This document shows, piece after piece, positions 35,606 through 44,914 of a DNA stretch of 64,000 bases. Origin of the DNA: Geminisphaera colitermitum TAV2 (lineage in GTDB: Bacteria > Verrucomicrobiota > Verrucomicrobiia > Opitutales > Opitutaceae); contig NZ_ABEA03000091.1 of the NCBI RefSeq assembly GCF_000171235.2, positions 1-64,000 of the forward strand, in the 5' to 3' direction. The notes under the pieces are model-generated. The model was not told where the DNA came from and made no database searches. It saw only the letters and a list, made by a program, of their open reading frames with translations. The position numbers and the translations under genes were made by a program. Position 1 is the first letter of the stretch. Every line of letters starts with the position of its first letter.

Positions 35606-37060
35606 CTATCGCGCAATCACCCAAAATTCGTTCTGCGACACTTTTTGCGCGGCTTCGACGGGCACCCAGCGCTCGGCAAAATCGGGGCCCCACGAATCGG
35701 TGAAAGCGAGTTCGTTGGTCGCGCGATTGTAGCCGATAATCAGGCAGGCATGCGCTCCGCTGCGACCGCCGCCGAAATCCTTGCCGGCGGTGGCGGATGT
35801 TTTTTTCCACGCAACCCAGTCCGTGACGTCGGCACGTTCGCGGGTGCGGGCGTTGGAGAGTTGGTTGAATCCATCCGTTGAATACAAGCCCCACACGACC
35901 GGACGTCCCTCGTCGATGTAACGCGAAAGAGCCGAGGGAGTGAGCTTGTTGATCTGCACGTTTTCCAAACGACGTCCCTGACGTCGCACGTAACGGTCGA
36001 TGCCCGCCGCCATGGATTGAAACGTAGTGCCGCCACCAAAACTGGTGCCCCCCGTCATGGCGAGCTCATACATGTCGGCCGGGATGCCGACGTAGCGCAA
36101 ATAACGTTCGAACGTCGCCGGCACACAGTAGCCCTTGGGCCCTTGGGAAATCATCGGCACGCCGCCGATGATGACATCGCCGTTGGGTCGGCGCGTGACG
36201 CGCGACTCCAGCAGGCGGCGTAGTTGTTCGCTGGATACTTTGGCGGCGACGACGCGTTCCGACGGCACGATTTTGAGCGACACCATCTGTTCCTCGTCGT
36301 GGTTGAGCACGAGGGCATGCGGACCGTATTCCCAACGCAGGCCGCGGCGTCCGGAGTCGAGCGAGCCGGAGGGCGCGGATTCACGCCGGGGCTCGCCGAG
36401 GCGGGCGGTGAGGGTGGCGGCGATTTTGTCGAAGTCGGCCTTGAGCGCCTGGTCAAACGCACGGAGATCGGCCTTGGTGACGATGAGCAGGCGCGAATCT
36501 TTTCCCGCGAAAGCAGGGTAATCACCACGATTGGCAAACATCACGGTCAACGCGGTGATGCGACCTTCGCCCGCCTGCAACGCAAGCGTGTAGGCGTCGG
36601 CCCCGAGCACGGAGACGGGACGGCGGGGATAGGCGCGGTAGCTTTCGAAGTGTTCTGTTTTCGCCTCCTCGGGCAGACGAAGGCGGCGCGCCACAGTGGC
36701 GGGCTCGTCGTCCCATAGCTCGGAATCGGCCAGCAGCTTGAGGCCGAGCAGAGCGTTAAATTCGTCAAACGAAAACGGCGGCAATCCTGCGGCAGCAGTG
36801 GGCGCGGGCGAAGGCGATTGCGCGGCGAGTTGTGCTGCAACGTAGGCGCGGTCATCGTCGGCAAGCGTGGCAAGCGGCACCTCGAAACTGCGCCCGTCGT
36901 CGCGGCGAATGGTGACGGCCGTCTCGTTGGCTGAAACAAACTCTGCTTCAATCGTCCTGCCTTGCCGGTCTGTCCAAATCCGGGCCTGCGCGGGTGCAGG
37001 TGACAAAAGGGCTCCGGCGAAGCTGGCGACTAGAAACAGGAGGGATGCGCGGGAGATCAT
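35606..37060 (-). CDS. secreted C39-like cysteine peptidase with SHD1 domain
   Basis: A protein of about 484 residues with a signal peptide (LLFLVASFAGALLSPAPAQA). Directly after it comes an SHD1-type domain: RIWTDRQGRTIEAEF...VTIRRDDGRSFEVPLATL. The C-terminal peptidase-like domain has QGPKGYCVPATFERYL (Cys), GAHACLIIGYN (His) and FTDSWGPDF (Asp), the C39-like triad. The middle region has no recognised family. The ATG at 37060 starts the signal peptide; an upstream in-frame start is unlikely. It converges on the FAD oxidoreductase with 18 bases between stops. The role is unknown; envelope peptide or bacteriocin-leader processing is possible. Confidence 0.82.
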   Translation of the reverse strand: MISRASLLFLVASFAGALLSPAPAQARIWTDRQGRTIEAEFVSANETAVTIRRDDGRSFEVPLATLADDDRAYVAAQLAAQSPSPAPTAAAGLPPFSFDEFNALLGLKLLADSELWDDEPATVARRLRLPEEAKTEHFESYRAYPRRPVSVLGADAYTLALQAGEGRITALTVMFANRGDYPAFAGKDSRLLIVTKADLRAFDQALKADFDKIAATLTARLGEPRRESAPSGSLDSGRRGLRWEYGPHALVLNHDEEQMVSLKIVPSERVVAAKVSSEQLRRLLESRVTRRPNGDVIIGGVPMISQGPKGYCVPATFERYLRYVGIPADMYELAMTGGTSFGGGTTFQSMAAGIDRYVRRQGRRLENVQINKLTPSALSRYIDEGRPVVWGLYSTDGFNQLSNARTRERADVTDWVAWKKTSATAGKDFGGGRSGAHACLIIGYNRATNELAFTDSWGPDFAERWVPVEAAQKVSQNEFWVIAR

Positions 37061-37319
37061 GGCAAGGGGCTGGGGGCGGAGTGTGTGGTGGTATAGGTTG
37101 TTTGGATCGGCTAATTCGTTGTCTGCCAGAGTCGATATGGAACGTCCATCCCCGACTACCAACCCCTGGCATGTGAATGACACGGAAGAGAAAAAGGGCA
37201 TCTGTATTGTGAATTTTTATTCTAAAAAACAATCCCACTAATAACCAGTGGTACGTTTACCCGATGATGAATTAATTCTGGTCCCCTTTTTTTTGAAACG
37301 CCCATTGTTTGCACAACGT

Positions 37320-37592
37320 ATGAAACCCTCTCTCCAGCCTCTTGTGTTCCATTTACCGCGCGGTGCTGTCGTTGCTTTGTTTGCCGTCCTGATTCTCGCC
37401 CTGTCCGGTTGCACGTCGGCGTCCTCCCGTTACAAGAAACAGGCAAATTTGATCGAGCAGCGTTACCCCTACGCGTTGACATTCCCGACGCCCCACGCAC
37501 CCAAAAATAATTTCAACATCATCCTGCCAAACGGAGAGCGAAGGCACATCGTGTTTAGCGGAGATCAAATTGTCCGGGACGAAATTCGTTAG
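37320..37592 (+). CDS. small predicted lipoprotein
   Basis: A 90-residue protein with a lipoprotein signal: basic N-terminus, hydrophobic core (ALFAVLILALSGC) and lipobox LSGC, giving a mature protein starting at Cys. The mature part (SRYKKQANLIEQRYPYAL, NNFNIILPNGERRHIVFSG) has no known domain. The ATG at 37320 is chosen because it starts the signal. It is divergent from the C39-like gene with a gap of about 260 bases and is followed by a gap of about 270 bases before the YugP-like gene. No operon partner is evident. Confidence 0.7.
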   Translation: MKPSLQPLVFHLPRGAVVALFAVLILALSGCTSASSRYKKQANLIEQRYPYALTFPTPHAPKNNFNIILPNGERRHIVFSGDQIVRDEIR

Positions 37593-37863
37593 GTCTGCTT
37601 GGGAAAGATCCTCCGACCGAATGAAATGCGAGGAGTTGGCCTCACAATGGCACGCGTAAATAGTTGAGTTGCGCCAATGACAAAAGCCGCTCGGGCTGAA
37701 GCGCCGGACCACGATGACGGCCCGGCTACAACCAGAAGGCGTTTTTCCATGCAAGTTCCGCTTGCAAGAAACGGAGGATGAGTGGTTGTTACGCCACTTT
37801 CGGCCGTTTTTTGGGTCGAATCGAAGCTCACACTTTCACGAACTACAAAATACCACGCATCCT

Positions 37864-38565
37864 ATGAGTCCGTTCATCATCCCGATCATCTGTATTGTCA
37901 TTCCCATGCTCTTCGGCCTTTACGCGCAGATGCGCGTGCACGGGGCTTACAACAAAAACGTAAGAATTCCCTCGCGCGGTCGCATCACGGGACGCGAGGC
38001 GGCAGACGCCGTCATGCGTTCGGCTGGCATTCACGATGTGCAAATCGTGCAAGTGCCGGGCCAGCTCACAGACCACTATGATCCGATTCACAAACGGCTC
38101 GCGCTGTCGGAATTGAATTACAACGGCACGAGTCTTGCCGCGCTCGGTGTCGCTGCGCACGAGGCCGGCCACGCCATCCAGCACAAGGTGGGTTACAGCA
38201 TGATGACGATTCGCCAAACGCTCGCGCCCGCCACGCAGATCGCAGCAAGTGTATCCAATTTTGTGATTATCGCGGGCATCCTTCTTTTCAGCACGGCGCT
38301 GGGAGGAAAATTGCTTCTGCTCGGCGCCATCGCCCTCGCGGTGATCGTGCTGTTCCAGTTGGTGACGCTGCCGGTGGAGTTTGATGCAAGCCGTCGCGCG
38401 AAGAAGCAACTGGCCACGCTGGGCATCCTTGACCGCGACGAGATGACGGGAGCCAACGAAACGCTCGACGCCGCCGCGCTGACCTACGTGGCTGCGTTCG
38501 TGGCCGCGCTCGGTTCGCTGTTGCACATCGTCCTAATCCTCATGTCGGGCAGCCGACGGGATTGA
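37864..38565 (+). CDS. YugP-like membrane zinc metallopeptidase
   Basis: A 233-residue integral membrane protein of family PF04298. It starts with a membrane helix (FIIPIICIVIPMLFGLY), then LTDHYDPIHKRLALSE, the zinc motif VAAHEAGHAIQHK (HExxH) and two or three further membrane helices (FVIIAGILLFSTAL, LLLLGAIALAVIVLFQ, YVAAFVAALGSLLHIVLIL). The DASRRAKKQLATLG block is also conserved. The ATG at 37864 gives the usual N-terminus. The family function is poorly known; membrane protein quality control is suggested. A C12 tract follows the stop. Confidence 0.9.
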   Translation: MSPFIIPIICIVIPMLFGLYAQMRVHGAYNKNVRIPSRGRITGREAADAVMRSAGIHDVQIVQVPGQLTDHYDPIHKRLALSELNYNGTSLAALGVAAHEAGHAIQHKVGYSMMTIRQTLAPATQIAASVSNFVIIAGILLFSTALGGKLLLLGAIALAVIVLFQLVTLPVEFDASRRAKKQLATLGILDRDEMTGANETLDAAALTYVAAFVAALGSLLHIVLILMSGSRRD

Positions 38566-38571
38566 GCGCGT

Positions 38572-38583
38572 CCCCCCCCCCCC
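38572..38583 (+). repeat. C12 tract after YugP-like gene
   Basis: Twelve C, seven bases past the stop codon, in the 39-base gap between convergent genes. Confidence 0.95.
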
Positions 38584-38604
38584 GGCCTGAATCAATGATC
38601 GCCT

Positions 38605-39279
38605 CTACTTGAAACCAAAAAACAGGAGCTTCCATTCATCGCTTTCCGGTGCGTAACGAACCGCGTCGGCGTGGAAATCCGCAAAGACCACATTCACTTT
38701 TGACTGGTGTCGGTCGGGCACTCGCTCGGGTTTGCCATAGTGGTGGTTGGTGCCAATGATCGCATCGGCATAGAGTATGGATTGCGAGAGGAGTTGGGCT
38801 TTGCCGGCCGCCGCCCCTCGAAGTGCAAGCGGACAGATTTTGGGGTCCACGACTTTCTCCGGAGTAAATCCGGCGAGACCGTCGCCATTGATGGCATAGG
38901 CAAGTTGCCCCCAGTAGAGCAGGTCCGGAGAAGAGATGGCAGCAGGACAAGTGTAAGGATTATTGGACAGGGAACCGACAACTTTAATCTCCTGGCTGTT
39001 TACGTTCTCATACGCGACACTGAGGTAGGGGACGATGTCCTTCGGCCAGAAGTTGACTTGTGGATACGTGTTCTTGTTTTCCATCATGAACATGCTGGTG
39101 GCGATGCCGAGTTGCCGGAGGTTGGAAATGCAACGGACCTGCGTGGCCTTTCCGCGAATCGTGGACACTGTCGTGAGTGTGAGCGCGGCGAGAACTCCTA
39201 TGATCGCAATGACGACCAGTAACTCGACCAGCGTGAAGCCTTCGTCTGCCTTCGCGCGCCATGATGAGGTGTCCGTCAT
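38605..39279 (-). CDS. type II secretion-like pseudopilin (cassette 4)
   Basis: A protein of about 224 residues from the ATG at 39279; an earlier start at 39366 would give an unusually long leader. Leader MTDTSSWRAKADEG, then FTLVELLVVIAIIGVLAAL with conserved Glu5 and a helix (TQVRCISNLRQLGIAT). The C-terminal motif is HQSKVNVVFADFHADAV, the H-X9-DG pattern with Phe in place of Gly. The third-gene position after the PEP-CTERM protein and pectate-lyase-fold enzyme mirrors the other cassettes. Probably a cassette-specific pseudopilus component. Confidence 0.85.
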   Translation of the reverse strand: MTDTSSWRAKADEGFTLVELLVVIAIIGVLAALTLTTVSTIRGKATQVRCISNLRQLGIATSMFMMENKNTYPQVNFWPKDIVPYLSVAYENVNSQEIKVVGSLSNNPYTCPAAISSPDLLYWGQLAYAINGDGLAGFTPEKVVDPKICPLALRGAAAGKAQLLSQSILYADAIIGTNHHYGKPERVPDRHQSKVNVVFADFHADAVRYAPESDEWKLLFFGFK

Positions 39280-39374
39280 GACGGGGCAAATGGCGGGCGG
39301 AACCATATTCTGCCGCGAAAGAATTTGCCGGGGCGGGTCGGGCTTCGTTGAGCGGGTGAACGACATTGGAATCA

Positions 39375-39391
39375 GGGGGGGGGGGGGGGGG
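39375..39391 (-). repeat. G17 tract between PEP-CTERM and pseudopilin genes
   Basis: Seventeen G on the plus strand, within the 140-base spacer upstream of the pseudopilin. Confidence 0.95.
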
Positions 39392-39419
39392 AGGGCCGAA
39401 ATGGTAATGAGCCTGGTTT

Positions 39420-41036
39420 TTACCGGCGGCGAATCATGATGGCTCCAGCCAGACCAGCAATGGCCAGCAGGAAAGCGTAGGTGGAGGGTTCAGGAATCTG
39501 ATTGAGCGTGAAGTTTATGCTCAAATTACCATTAGAGGCGTTATAGATGGCGGTCCATTTAGTCTTGTCGTAACCGTCGATGGATAGACCGCTGGCTGCG
39601 CCGCTGCCAAAACCGCTGAGGAGCTGGTAGGTCAGGGAATAATCGGACTCGGTCAGGGTGCCGCCAAAATCAATGATGCCGCCAGTGATGGCAAAGGTGG
39701 CACTGGTTTTGCCAAGGATTTTATCGGAATTGGCACCGTTTACGGTCACTTTCCATGTGCCGCCGTTCATGGTGAAGTTGCTGGCGGCGCTGTTGTGTCC
39801 AAGGGTGATGGTGCCGATGTCGGCATGGTTGAGGTCGAGCGTGCCTTGTTGCAGGGTCAGTTGCATGGAGGTGCCGTTTCCGTAGGCAATGTTGGTGTTG
39901 GAGACGGTCGTGGCCAGCGTGCCGCCGTCAATCAGCAGGGTGCCGAGCGAGTAGTTCGAGCCTACGAACACTTGCGAGTTGGCGAGGATGAGGCTGCCGC
40001 CGCTCACGGTGACGCCGCCTCGCGCAAGCCAGCGTTCTGTCCCCGTGATCGTTTGGGTGCCTGTGCTGCCAAGCGCCACGTTCAGGGCAAGGGGGCGGGT
40101 GTCACTGTCGGAGATTTTAAAGGAGTTGTTGATGGCGAATGAATAGTTGCCACTGCCTGCGAGAGTCAGGGTGCGGTTCTCCGAACCACCTGTCCTGATC
40201 AATCCCTCTCCGCTCAGGCCGGCGATGGTCACGAGGCCTGTCTGAATGTCCATTATGGAGTCGGCGTCGTTGGTCATGAGCACTTCGGTTTTGGCGTTCA
40301 ACGCGGTTGCACCGGTGACGCGCAGGGTGCCTTTCTTAATGTCAACAGTGCCGGCAAACGCGGCATTGTTTCCGGAAATGGCCACGACGTCGGTGGCTGT
40401 TGAATAATTGACGATGAGGCTCGTCACATTGGCCCCGATGGGCGAGGTGAGGAAATTGGTGCCGGTGTTCCCATCGATTCGTGTCAGCGTGAGGGTGCCG
40501 GTGTTGTTGATCGCGCCTCCGAGGGAGACGTTGCCGTCGAGGGTGAGATTGCCGGCCCCCGTGATGGTTGCTGTCATTTTGGAGAGGGTGGACGCGCCTT
40601 TGTTGATGATGCGCAGGCCGCCGCTTGTGATTCCGATGTTGCCGGTGAGAGCATCCGCAGCCCCCGTGCCCAGATGGGTGAAGGTGGCTTCGCTGGCACC
40701 GTTGTCGAAGGTCAGTTTGCTGGCGGCAGTGGCGATGGTGTAAATCGACGTGCCGCTGGCGGTGCCAAGGGTGAGAGAACCAAGGGTGATGTTGGCGCCG
40801 AGGGCGATGGTCTGGTTGCCAGCAAGCGTCGTGTTGAGGGTGGCACTGGCTCCGGTGGCATCGGGGTGGACGCCGGTGCCGTCTCCCCAGTTGGCGTTGT
40901 CGGTCCAGTTGTAGGAACCGGCTGCGGTCTGGTTCCAGTTTTGTGCGGGGAGGGTGCCGGCCAATGTGCTGGCGAACAGGGATGCGGCCAACAGGCGCAT
41001 CCGGGTGATAGGGGTTGTGGTTTTGCTAATGCTCAT
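39420..41036 (-). CDS. PEP-CTERM beta-helix surface protein (cassette 4)
   Basis: A 538-residue exported protein. The signal peptide is followed by NWNQTAAGSYNWTDNANWGD, then a long Gly/Thr/Asn-rich beta-helix with repeated units (TLDGNVSLGGAINNTGTLTL, GNYSFAINNSFKI). The C-terminal sorting signal is IPEPSTYAFLLAIAG followed by a hydrophobic helix and MIRRR. Same architecture as the proteins at 6968 and 19030. It lies between the pectate-lyase-fold gene and the pseudopilin. Likely surface display or matrix protein. Confidence 0.87.
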   Translation of the reverse strand: MSISKTTTPITRMRLLAASLFASTLAGTLPAQNWNQTAAGSYNWTDNANWGDGTGVHPDATGASATLNTTLAGNQTIALGANITLGSLTLGTASGTSIYTIATAASKLTFDNGASEATFTHLGTGAADALTGNIGITSGGLRIINKGASTLSKMTATITGAGNLTLDGNVSLGGAINNTGTLTLTRIDGNTGTNFLTSPIGANVTSLIVNYSTATDVVAISGNNAAFAGTVDIKKGTLRVTGATALNAKTEVLMTNDADSIMDIQTGLVTIAGLSGEGLIRTGGSENRTLTLAGSGNYSFAINNSFKISDSDTRPLALNVALGSTGTQTITGTERWLARGGVTVSGGSLILANSQVFVGSNYSLGTLLIDGGTLATTVSNTNIAYGNGTSMQLTLQQGTLDLNHADIGTITLGHNSAASNFTMNGGTWKVTVNGANSDKILGKTSATFAITGGIIDFGGTLTESDYSLTYQLLSGFGSGAASGLSIDGYDKTKWTAIYNASNGNLSINFTLNQIPEPSTYAFLLAIAGLAGAIMIRRR

Positions 41037-41078
41037 GTGGTTGTGTTTTTTTAGTGGTTGGGCCGCGGGTGAAAAGAA

Positions 41079-41099
41079 GGGGGGGGGGGAGGGGGGGGG
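41079..41099 (-). repeat. double G tract (G11, A, G9)
   Basis: G11 at 41079-41089 and G9 at 41091-41099 separated by one A, directly abutting the stop codon of the pectate-lyase-fold gene and 42 bases from the next start. Confidence 0.95.
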
Positions 41100-43403
41100 T
41101 CATGGCAGTAGTTCGGGGTAGTTGAGGCGCCAATCGGTTTCACCGAGTTTTCGGAGGTCAGAAAAAGCGTTTCCGATGTCTTCGGGTCTGGCGGTTCCGG
41201 TTGTTTTCAAGGTGGCCGTGTTGAAGGCGGATTTGCCGGAGCAGGCCACGGGGTTCACCGTGACATCCGCTGGCCTTACGGTGAAGTCGCTGACGTAAAA
41301 GAAGGAGCCGAGGAGGTTCAGTTTTTGAGGCGGGGCACCGGTGATCTGGATTCCGAGTCCGGATTTCCGGTCATAAAATTGCGTGGCAACGAGGCTGAGT
41401 TCTCCGTGGTAATTATCGACCATGAGGTTTCGGTCGGTTTTGACAAAACCGAGGGTGATGCGGCCTTCCGGCATGGTGGGAGAGCCTTTGATAATCAGTG
41501 AATCGGGAGGGGCTTGCTCGACGTAAAAATCACTGGCGACCAGGGATTGGTTGTCCTCGATGTAGATGCTGTATCGCGACTGCGTGGCGAGGCGTGTCAT
41601 GAGGCCGAGAAAGCCGTTTCGTTTCGCGCCCTTGACCCAGAGCGTGCCTTCGTAACCGACTTTCTGGAGGATGGTCGCGTCGCCGGAATCGATGGCGTGG
41701 AGGTTGCCTTCGATGTTGTCGAGAATCACGGTGTCGTGGCTGGCGAGATTTTGCAGACGGAGTCCGAGTTGGAAGGGGATTTCCACGTATTTGCCGGTGA
41801 CGTAAACGGTATGGTAGGTGACGCGTGAGCCGTGGGGCGAGGGGTGCTGGCGGATGTCGGCACCGTTGCCGGCGAAGGCGATGGTATTGTCTTTGGGGGT
41901 GGTGTTTCCGGGGGAATGGGGGATGCCTGGTTTGATGTTGCCGCGGCGCACGCTGAGGGCGTCGAGAGTGAGGTCGCCGTCGGGGCGGACAGACAGGGCG
42001 TCGGCTTCGGGGTCCCCTGCAAATTGGATGATGCTGAAGAGGCCGGAGCCACCGACTTGATAATCATGGCCGCTGATTTCAAGAGGGCTGGTGGTGCGAT
42101 AGGTGCCTTTGGGGAGGTAGGCGATGGCGTTTTTTCCGTGAGCACGAGCGGCATCAATGGCGTTTTGCAAGGCGGCGGTGTCGTCTGTGCGTCCGTCACC
42201 TTTGGCGCCGAAGTCGGTTTTGGCGTCGAAGTGTTTGCCGGGAAGTTTTATGTCGGCACTAGCGGGCATGAAGGAGGTCGTCTCGGTCAGCACCAGCGGG
42301 GAGGTGTCGGCAAGGGTGGCGTGGGTGATGTTGGGGTTGCCGGAGGATTCGTTGGCGAGGAGTTTTTCGACGCCAGTCAGGCGGTTGGCGGCAAGGAGGA
42401 GTTTTTGATTGCGGGCGGGGGCGAGCGCCTGCGCCTTGGGCGTGCCGCTTTTGAAATGATTGTCGAAGAGCGTCAGGGGGGCGCCCGAAGAGGTGATTGC
42501 GTGGTCGTCCCGCCAGTCGGCGACGAGGCAGTTTTCGACCGTGCCGGGAGAAACGCCGTTGTGGTAGGCGAGGAAGGAACCGGAGCCGATGGAGACTGTG
42601 CGGCGGATGCTGGAGGCGTGTTCGGGGTTGGCAAAAATATCGAGTTTGTTGCGTTCGAAGCGGGAGTTGCGGACGTAAAAATTGCCGTTCACGCATTCGA
42701 TGCCCATGCGCGTGTTGTCACGGAATGTGCAGCCGTCGAAGGTGAAGTTGTAGTCGTTAAAATTGGTGAAGCCGATGCCGGTGCCGCAGTTCTCGAAAAT
42801 CATGTGAGCAAAGGTGGTTTCGGCGCTGGCCACGGGGGTTCGCTGGTCGAGAAACCCGAAATAAATGCCATACCGGGTGAAATTGCGCAGGGTCACGAAT
42901 TGGTGATACAGGTGGGTCTCGAAGTGCATTTTGCCGCTGTGCAGGTTGTCGTGAAACATGCCCATGCCGGCGAGGCCTCCGCCGTCGAACACCAGTCCGA
43001 TCATCCGGTAATGGAGCATGCCACGGATTCGCAGCATGGCACCGCCACCGGGTTCGCCGTCGTATTTGATGATGGAGGTGGGGCCGTGTCCGTAAAAGGC
43101 GTTGCCGAGGAGGCGTTTCTCGGAACGGCTTTTTTCCTCACTTTTCTGGATGATTAGTTCCTTGGTGATGCGGTAGGTGCCGGGGGGAAAGTAGAGAACG
43201 TCGCCATTGTCCAGATTGGACAGGAGTTGCTGGAGGGCGGCGGTGTCGTCGGTCGTCCCGTCACCCTTGACGCCGAAGTTTTTGACATCGCGCCAGTCGC
43301 TGCCTGGGGTCCAGTCCAGTCGCGGGATTTGCGTCTGGGCAACGCCCATGAGGTTCGCGAAGAAACTCGTGGAAAGCAGTAAAAGGAGGGCTGGTTTGTT
43401 CAT
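41100..43403 (-). CDS. secreted pectate-lyase-3 fold protein with two beta-helix domains
   Basis: A protein of about 767 residues with signal peptide MNKPALLLLLSTSFFANLM. Two pectate-lyase-3 style openings occur: VKNFGVKGDGTTDDTAALQQ at the start and TDFGAKGDGRTDDTAALQNA in the middle, each followed by YFPPGTYRI or YLPKGTYRT. This suggests two beta-helix domains in tandem, as in GH55 and some phage or lyase proteins. Coils with His and Asn ladders follow (LHSGKMHFETHLYHQF, NFTRYGIYFGF). The ATG at 43403 fits the signal peptide. It is the first gene of the minus-strand half of cassette 4, divergent from the GntR regulator. Substrate unknown. Confidence 0.83.
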   Translation of the reverse strand: MNKPALLLLLSTSFFANLMGVAQTQIPRLDWTPGSDWRDVKNFGVKGDGTTDDTAALQQLLSNLDNGDVLYFPPGTYRITKELIIQKSEEKSRSEKRLLGNAFYGHGPTSIIKYDGEPGGGAMLRIRGMLHYRMIGLVFDGGGLAGMGMFHDNLHSGKMHFETHLYHQFVTLRNFTRYGIYFGFLDQRTPVASAETTFAHMIFENCGTGIGFTNFNDYNFTFDGCTFRDNTRMGIECVNGNFYVRNSRFERNKLDIFANPEHASSIRRTVSIGSGSFLAYHNGVSPGTVENCLVADWRDDHAITSSGAPLTLFDNHFKSGTPKAQALAPARNQKLLLAANRLTGVEKLLANESSGNPNITHATLADTSPLVLTETTSFMPASADIKLPGKHFDAKTDFGAKGDGRTDDTAALQNAIDAARAHGKNAIAYLPKGTYRTTSPLEISGHDYQVGGSGLFSIIQFAGDPEADALSVRPDGDLTLDALSVRRGNIKPGIPHSPGNTTPKDNTIAFAGNGADIRQHPSPHGSRVTYHTVYVTGKYVEIPFQLGLRLQNLASHDTVILDNIEGNLHAIDSGDATILQKVGYEGTLWVKGAKRNGFLGLMTRLATQSRYSIYIEDNQSLVASDFYVEQAPPDSLIIKGSPTMPEGRITLGFVKTDRNLMVDNYHGELSLVATQFYDRKSGLGIQITGAPPQKLNLLGSFFYVSDFTVRPADVTVNPVACSGKSAFNTATLKTTGTARPEDIGNAFSDLRKLGETDWRLNYPELLP

Positions 43404-43578
43404 GGCTGATGTTTTAATTCGGGATTCCCCCCCCTTGTCGCCGCCGGCCCGCATTCGAGACAGGAGGAAAAAAAAAGGGAGGGGAGGGGGGAGAAGGAAT
43501 GAGAGGCAGGGGATGCGGAGGCGGTGTGCGTGAAGTGGTGAGGATTTCGATGGTGAGAAAGAGGGAATAATTTCCGTG

Positions 43579-43608
43579 AGTCAATTGTTTTTATTGAATC
43601 AATTGACT
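43579..43608. promoter_or_regulatory. candidate GntR operator, inverted repeat
   Basis: AGTCAATTG (43579-43587) and CAATTGACT (43600-43608) are perfectly complementary, 12 bases apart, with an internal ATTGAATCAAT. It lies 45 bases upstream of the regulator start in the divergent gap. Binding is predicted only. Confidence 0.5.
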
Positions 43609-43653
43609 TTTTGTGTCCTGTTTCCAGATATTTATTTTTCGTAACACCCATTT

Positions 43654-44862
43654 ATGTTCTCATCACCCATCATGCCTGACCCGATTGGAAGTGCCTCTTC
43701 CGCGTCCCCTTTTTCTGCCGACATTGATGCCGTTGCCCGCAAGGCCATCTGCGACCAGGTGGTCGTGGAGCGTGTCGAATCACCTACGTTTCAGATCTCG
43801 GCGCGTGTCCGGCAAATGATCCGCGACGCCCGTTTGCAGCCGGGCATGAAACTTCCCACCAACCGCGCTCTGGCCGGTGAACTCGGGGTCGATCCCTCCG
43901 CCGTCCAGCGCGCGCTTGCGCAACTCGTGAAGGAGGGCCTTCTGATTCGCACCCGGCGCGTGGGGACGTTTGTTGCCGAGCCACCGAAAAGCATCAAGCG
44001 ACTCGCCTATTACCACCGCGCGACCCCCGACGCGGCGCTGCCCGGCTTCGCGCGCGCCATCGTCACGGAAATCACGCGCATCGGCCACGCGCGGGGTTTC
44101 GCCGTCGATGTGTTTATCGACACTCGCAAACCCGCGGTATCCGCCATTGAACCCTACGCGGAGTTGCAACGCCACGCACGCGCACGTCTGGTGCAGGGTG
44201 TCATCATGAGTTCGGTCTCCCCCGAAACGGTCACTTGGGTGCCCGGCTTGCCCGTCCCCTATGCGTTGATTTCCAAGCCCGGGCTTGCGCACTCCATCAA
44301 TTGGAGACGGGAGCAGTTCGTGGACACCGCATTGCGCCAGCTTGCCGCGCGTGGTTGCCGGAAGATCGGCGTTATCAGCTCTCTTGTGATGCGCGAGGAT
44401 CCAGAGGGCGACGATTACCAACTGGGCTTTTATCGCACCGCCCGCACAACGCTCGCCGACCTGGGCTTGCGCCACAATCCGGACTGGCTGGCGGGCGTCC
44501 CGCGTGCGAAGGACAATGGCCGCATTGGCGATGATATCGAACACGCCGCGCTGGGTTTTGAGCTTTTCAACCGCGTCTGGAGTCAGCCCGAAAAACCGGA
44601 CGGCCTCTTCCTCTATCCTGATTTTCTGGCAAGCGGAGCGCTCATCGCCGCCGCGAGGCACGGCTGCCGCATCGGCCAGGACCTGCACCTCGTCGTGCAT
44701 CGCAATGCCGAGGTGCCCCTCTTCTGGCCCGACCCGGTGGACTGGCTTGTGGTCCGCGCCTCCGATGCCGCCACCGCGCTCGTCAGTCACATCCGCGACC
44801 AACTCGCCGGACGCACCACCGCGAATCACACGTTGCATGCCCACATCGAGGCGCACGAGTGA
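43654..44862 (+). CDS. GntR-type HTH regulator with LacI-like sensor
   Basis: A 402-residue regulator with a GntR winged helix at about residues 40 to 110: FQISARVRQMIRDARLQPG, KLPTNRALAGELGVDPSAVQ and RALAQLVKEGLLIRTRRVG. The C-terminal sensor (RQLAARGCRKIGVISSL, DGLFLYPDFLASGALIAA) is LacI-like, so it senses a sugar. It is divergent from the pectate-lyase-fold operon and followed by a polysaccharide-lyase-like gene and an aldo/keto reductase, all of which it may control. A C12 tract lies just after its stop. It is the second regulator of this architecture in the window (compare 9851-11092). Confidence 0.87.
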   Translation: MFSSPIMPDPIGSASSASPFSADIDAVARKAICDQVVVERVESPTFQISARVRQMIRDARLQPGMKLPTNRALAGELGVDPSAVQRALAQLVKEGLLIRTRRVGTFVAEPPKSIKRLAYYHRATPDAALPGFARAIVTEITRIGHARGFAVDVFIDTRKPAVSAIEPYAELQRHARARLVQGVIMSSVSPETVTWVPGLPVPYALISKPGLAHSINWRREQFVDTALRQLAARGCRKIGVISSLVMREDPEGDDYQLGFYRTARTTLADLGLRHNPDWLAGVPRAKDNGRIGDDIEHAALGFELFNRVWSQPEKPDGLFLYPDFLASGALIAAARHGCRIGQDLHLVVHRNAEVPLFWPDPVDWLVVRASDAATALVSHIRDQLAGRTTANHTLHAHIEAHE

Positions 44863-44874
44863 GTTATTCGCCCT

Positions 44875-44886
44875 CCCCCCCCCCCC
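44875..44886 (+). repeat. C12 tract between regulator and lyase-like gene
   Basis: Twelve C in the 52-base spacer, 28 bases before the ATG at 44915. Confidence 0.95.
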
Positions 44887-44914
44887 TCCTCGCGCCAGGA
44901 AACAACTTGATTTT

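Noticed and set aside
38605-39366. Start of the cassette 4 pseudopilin at 39366
   Set aside because: It would give a 43-residue prepilin leader; the ATG at 39279 gives a normal leader of about 14 residues.
41832-43157. 441-codon plus-strand frame inside the pectate-lyase-fold gene
   Set aside because: Antisense shadow with no domain; the minus-strand gene is well supported.
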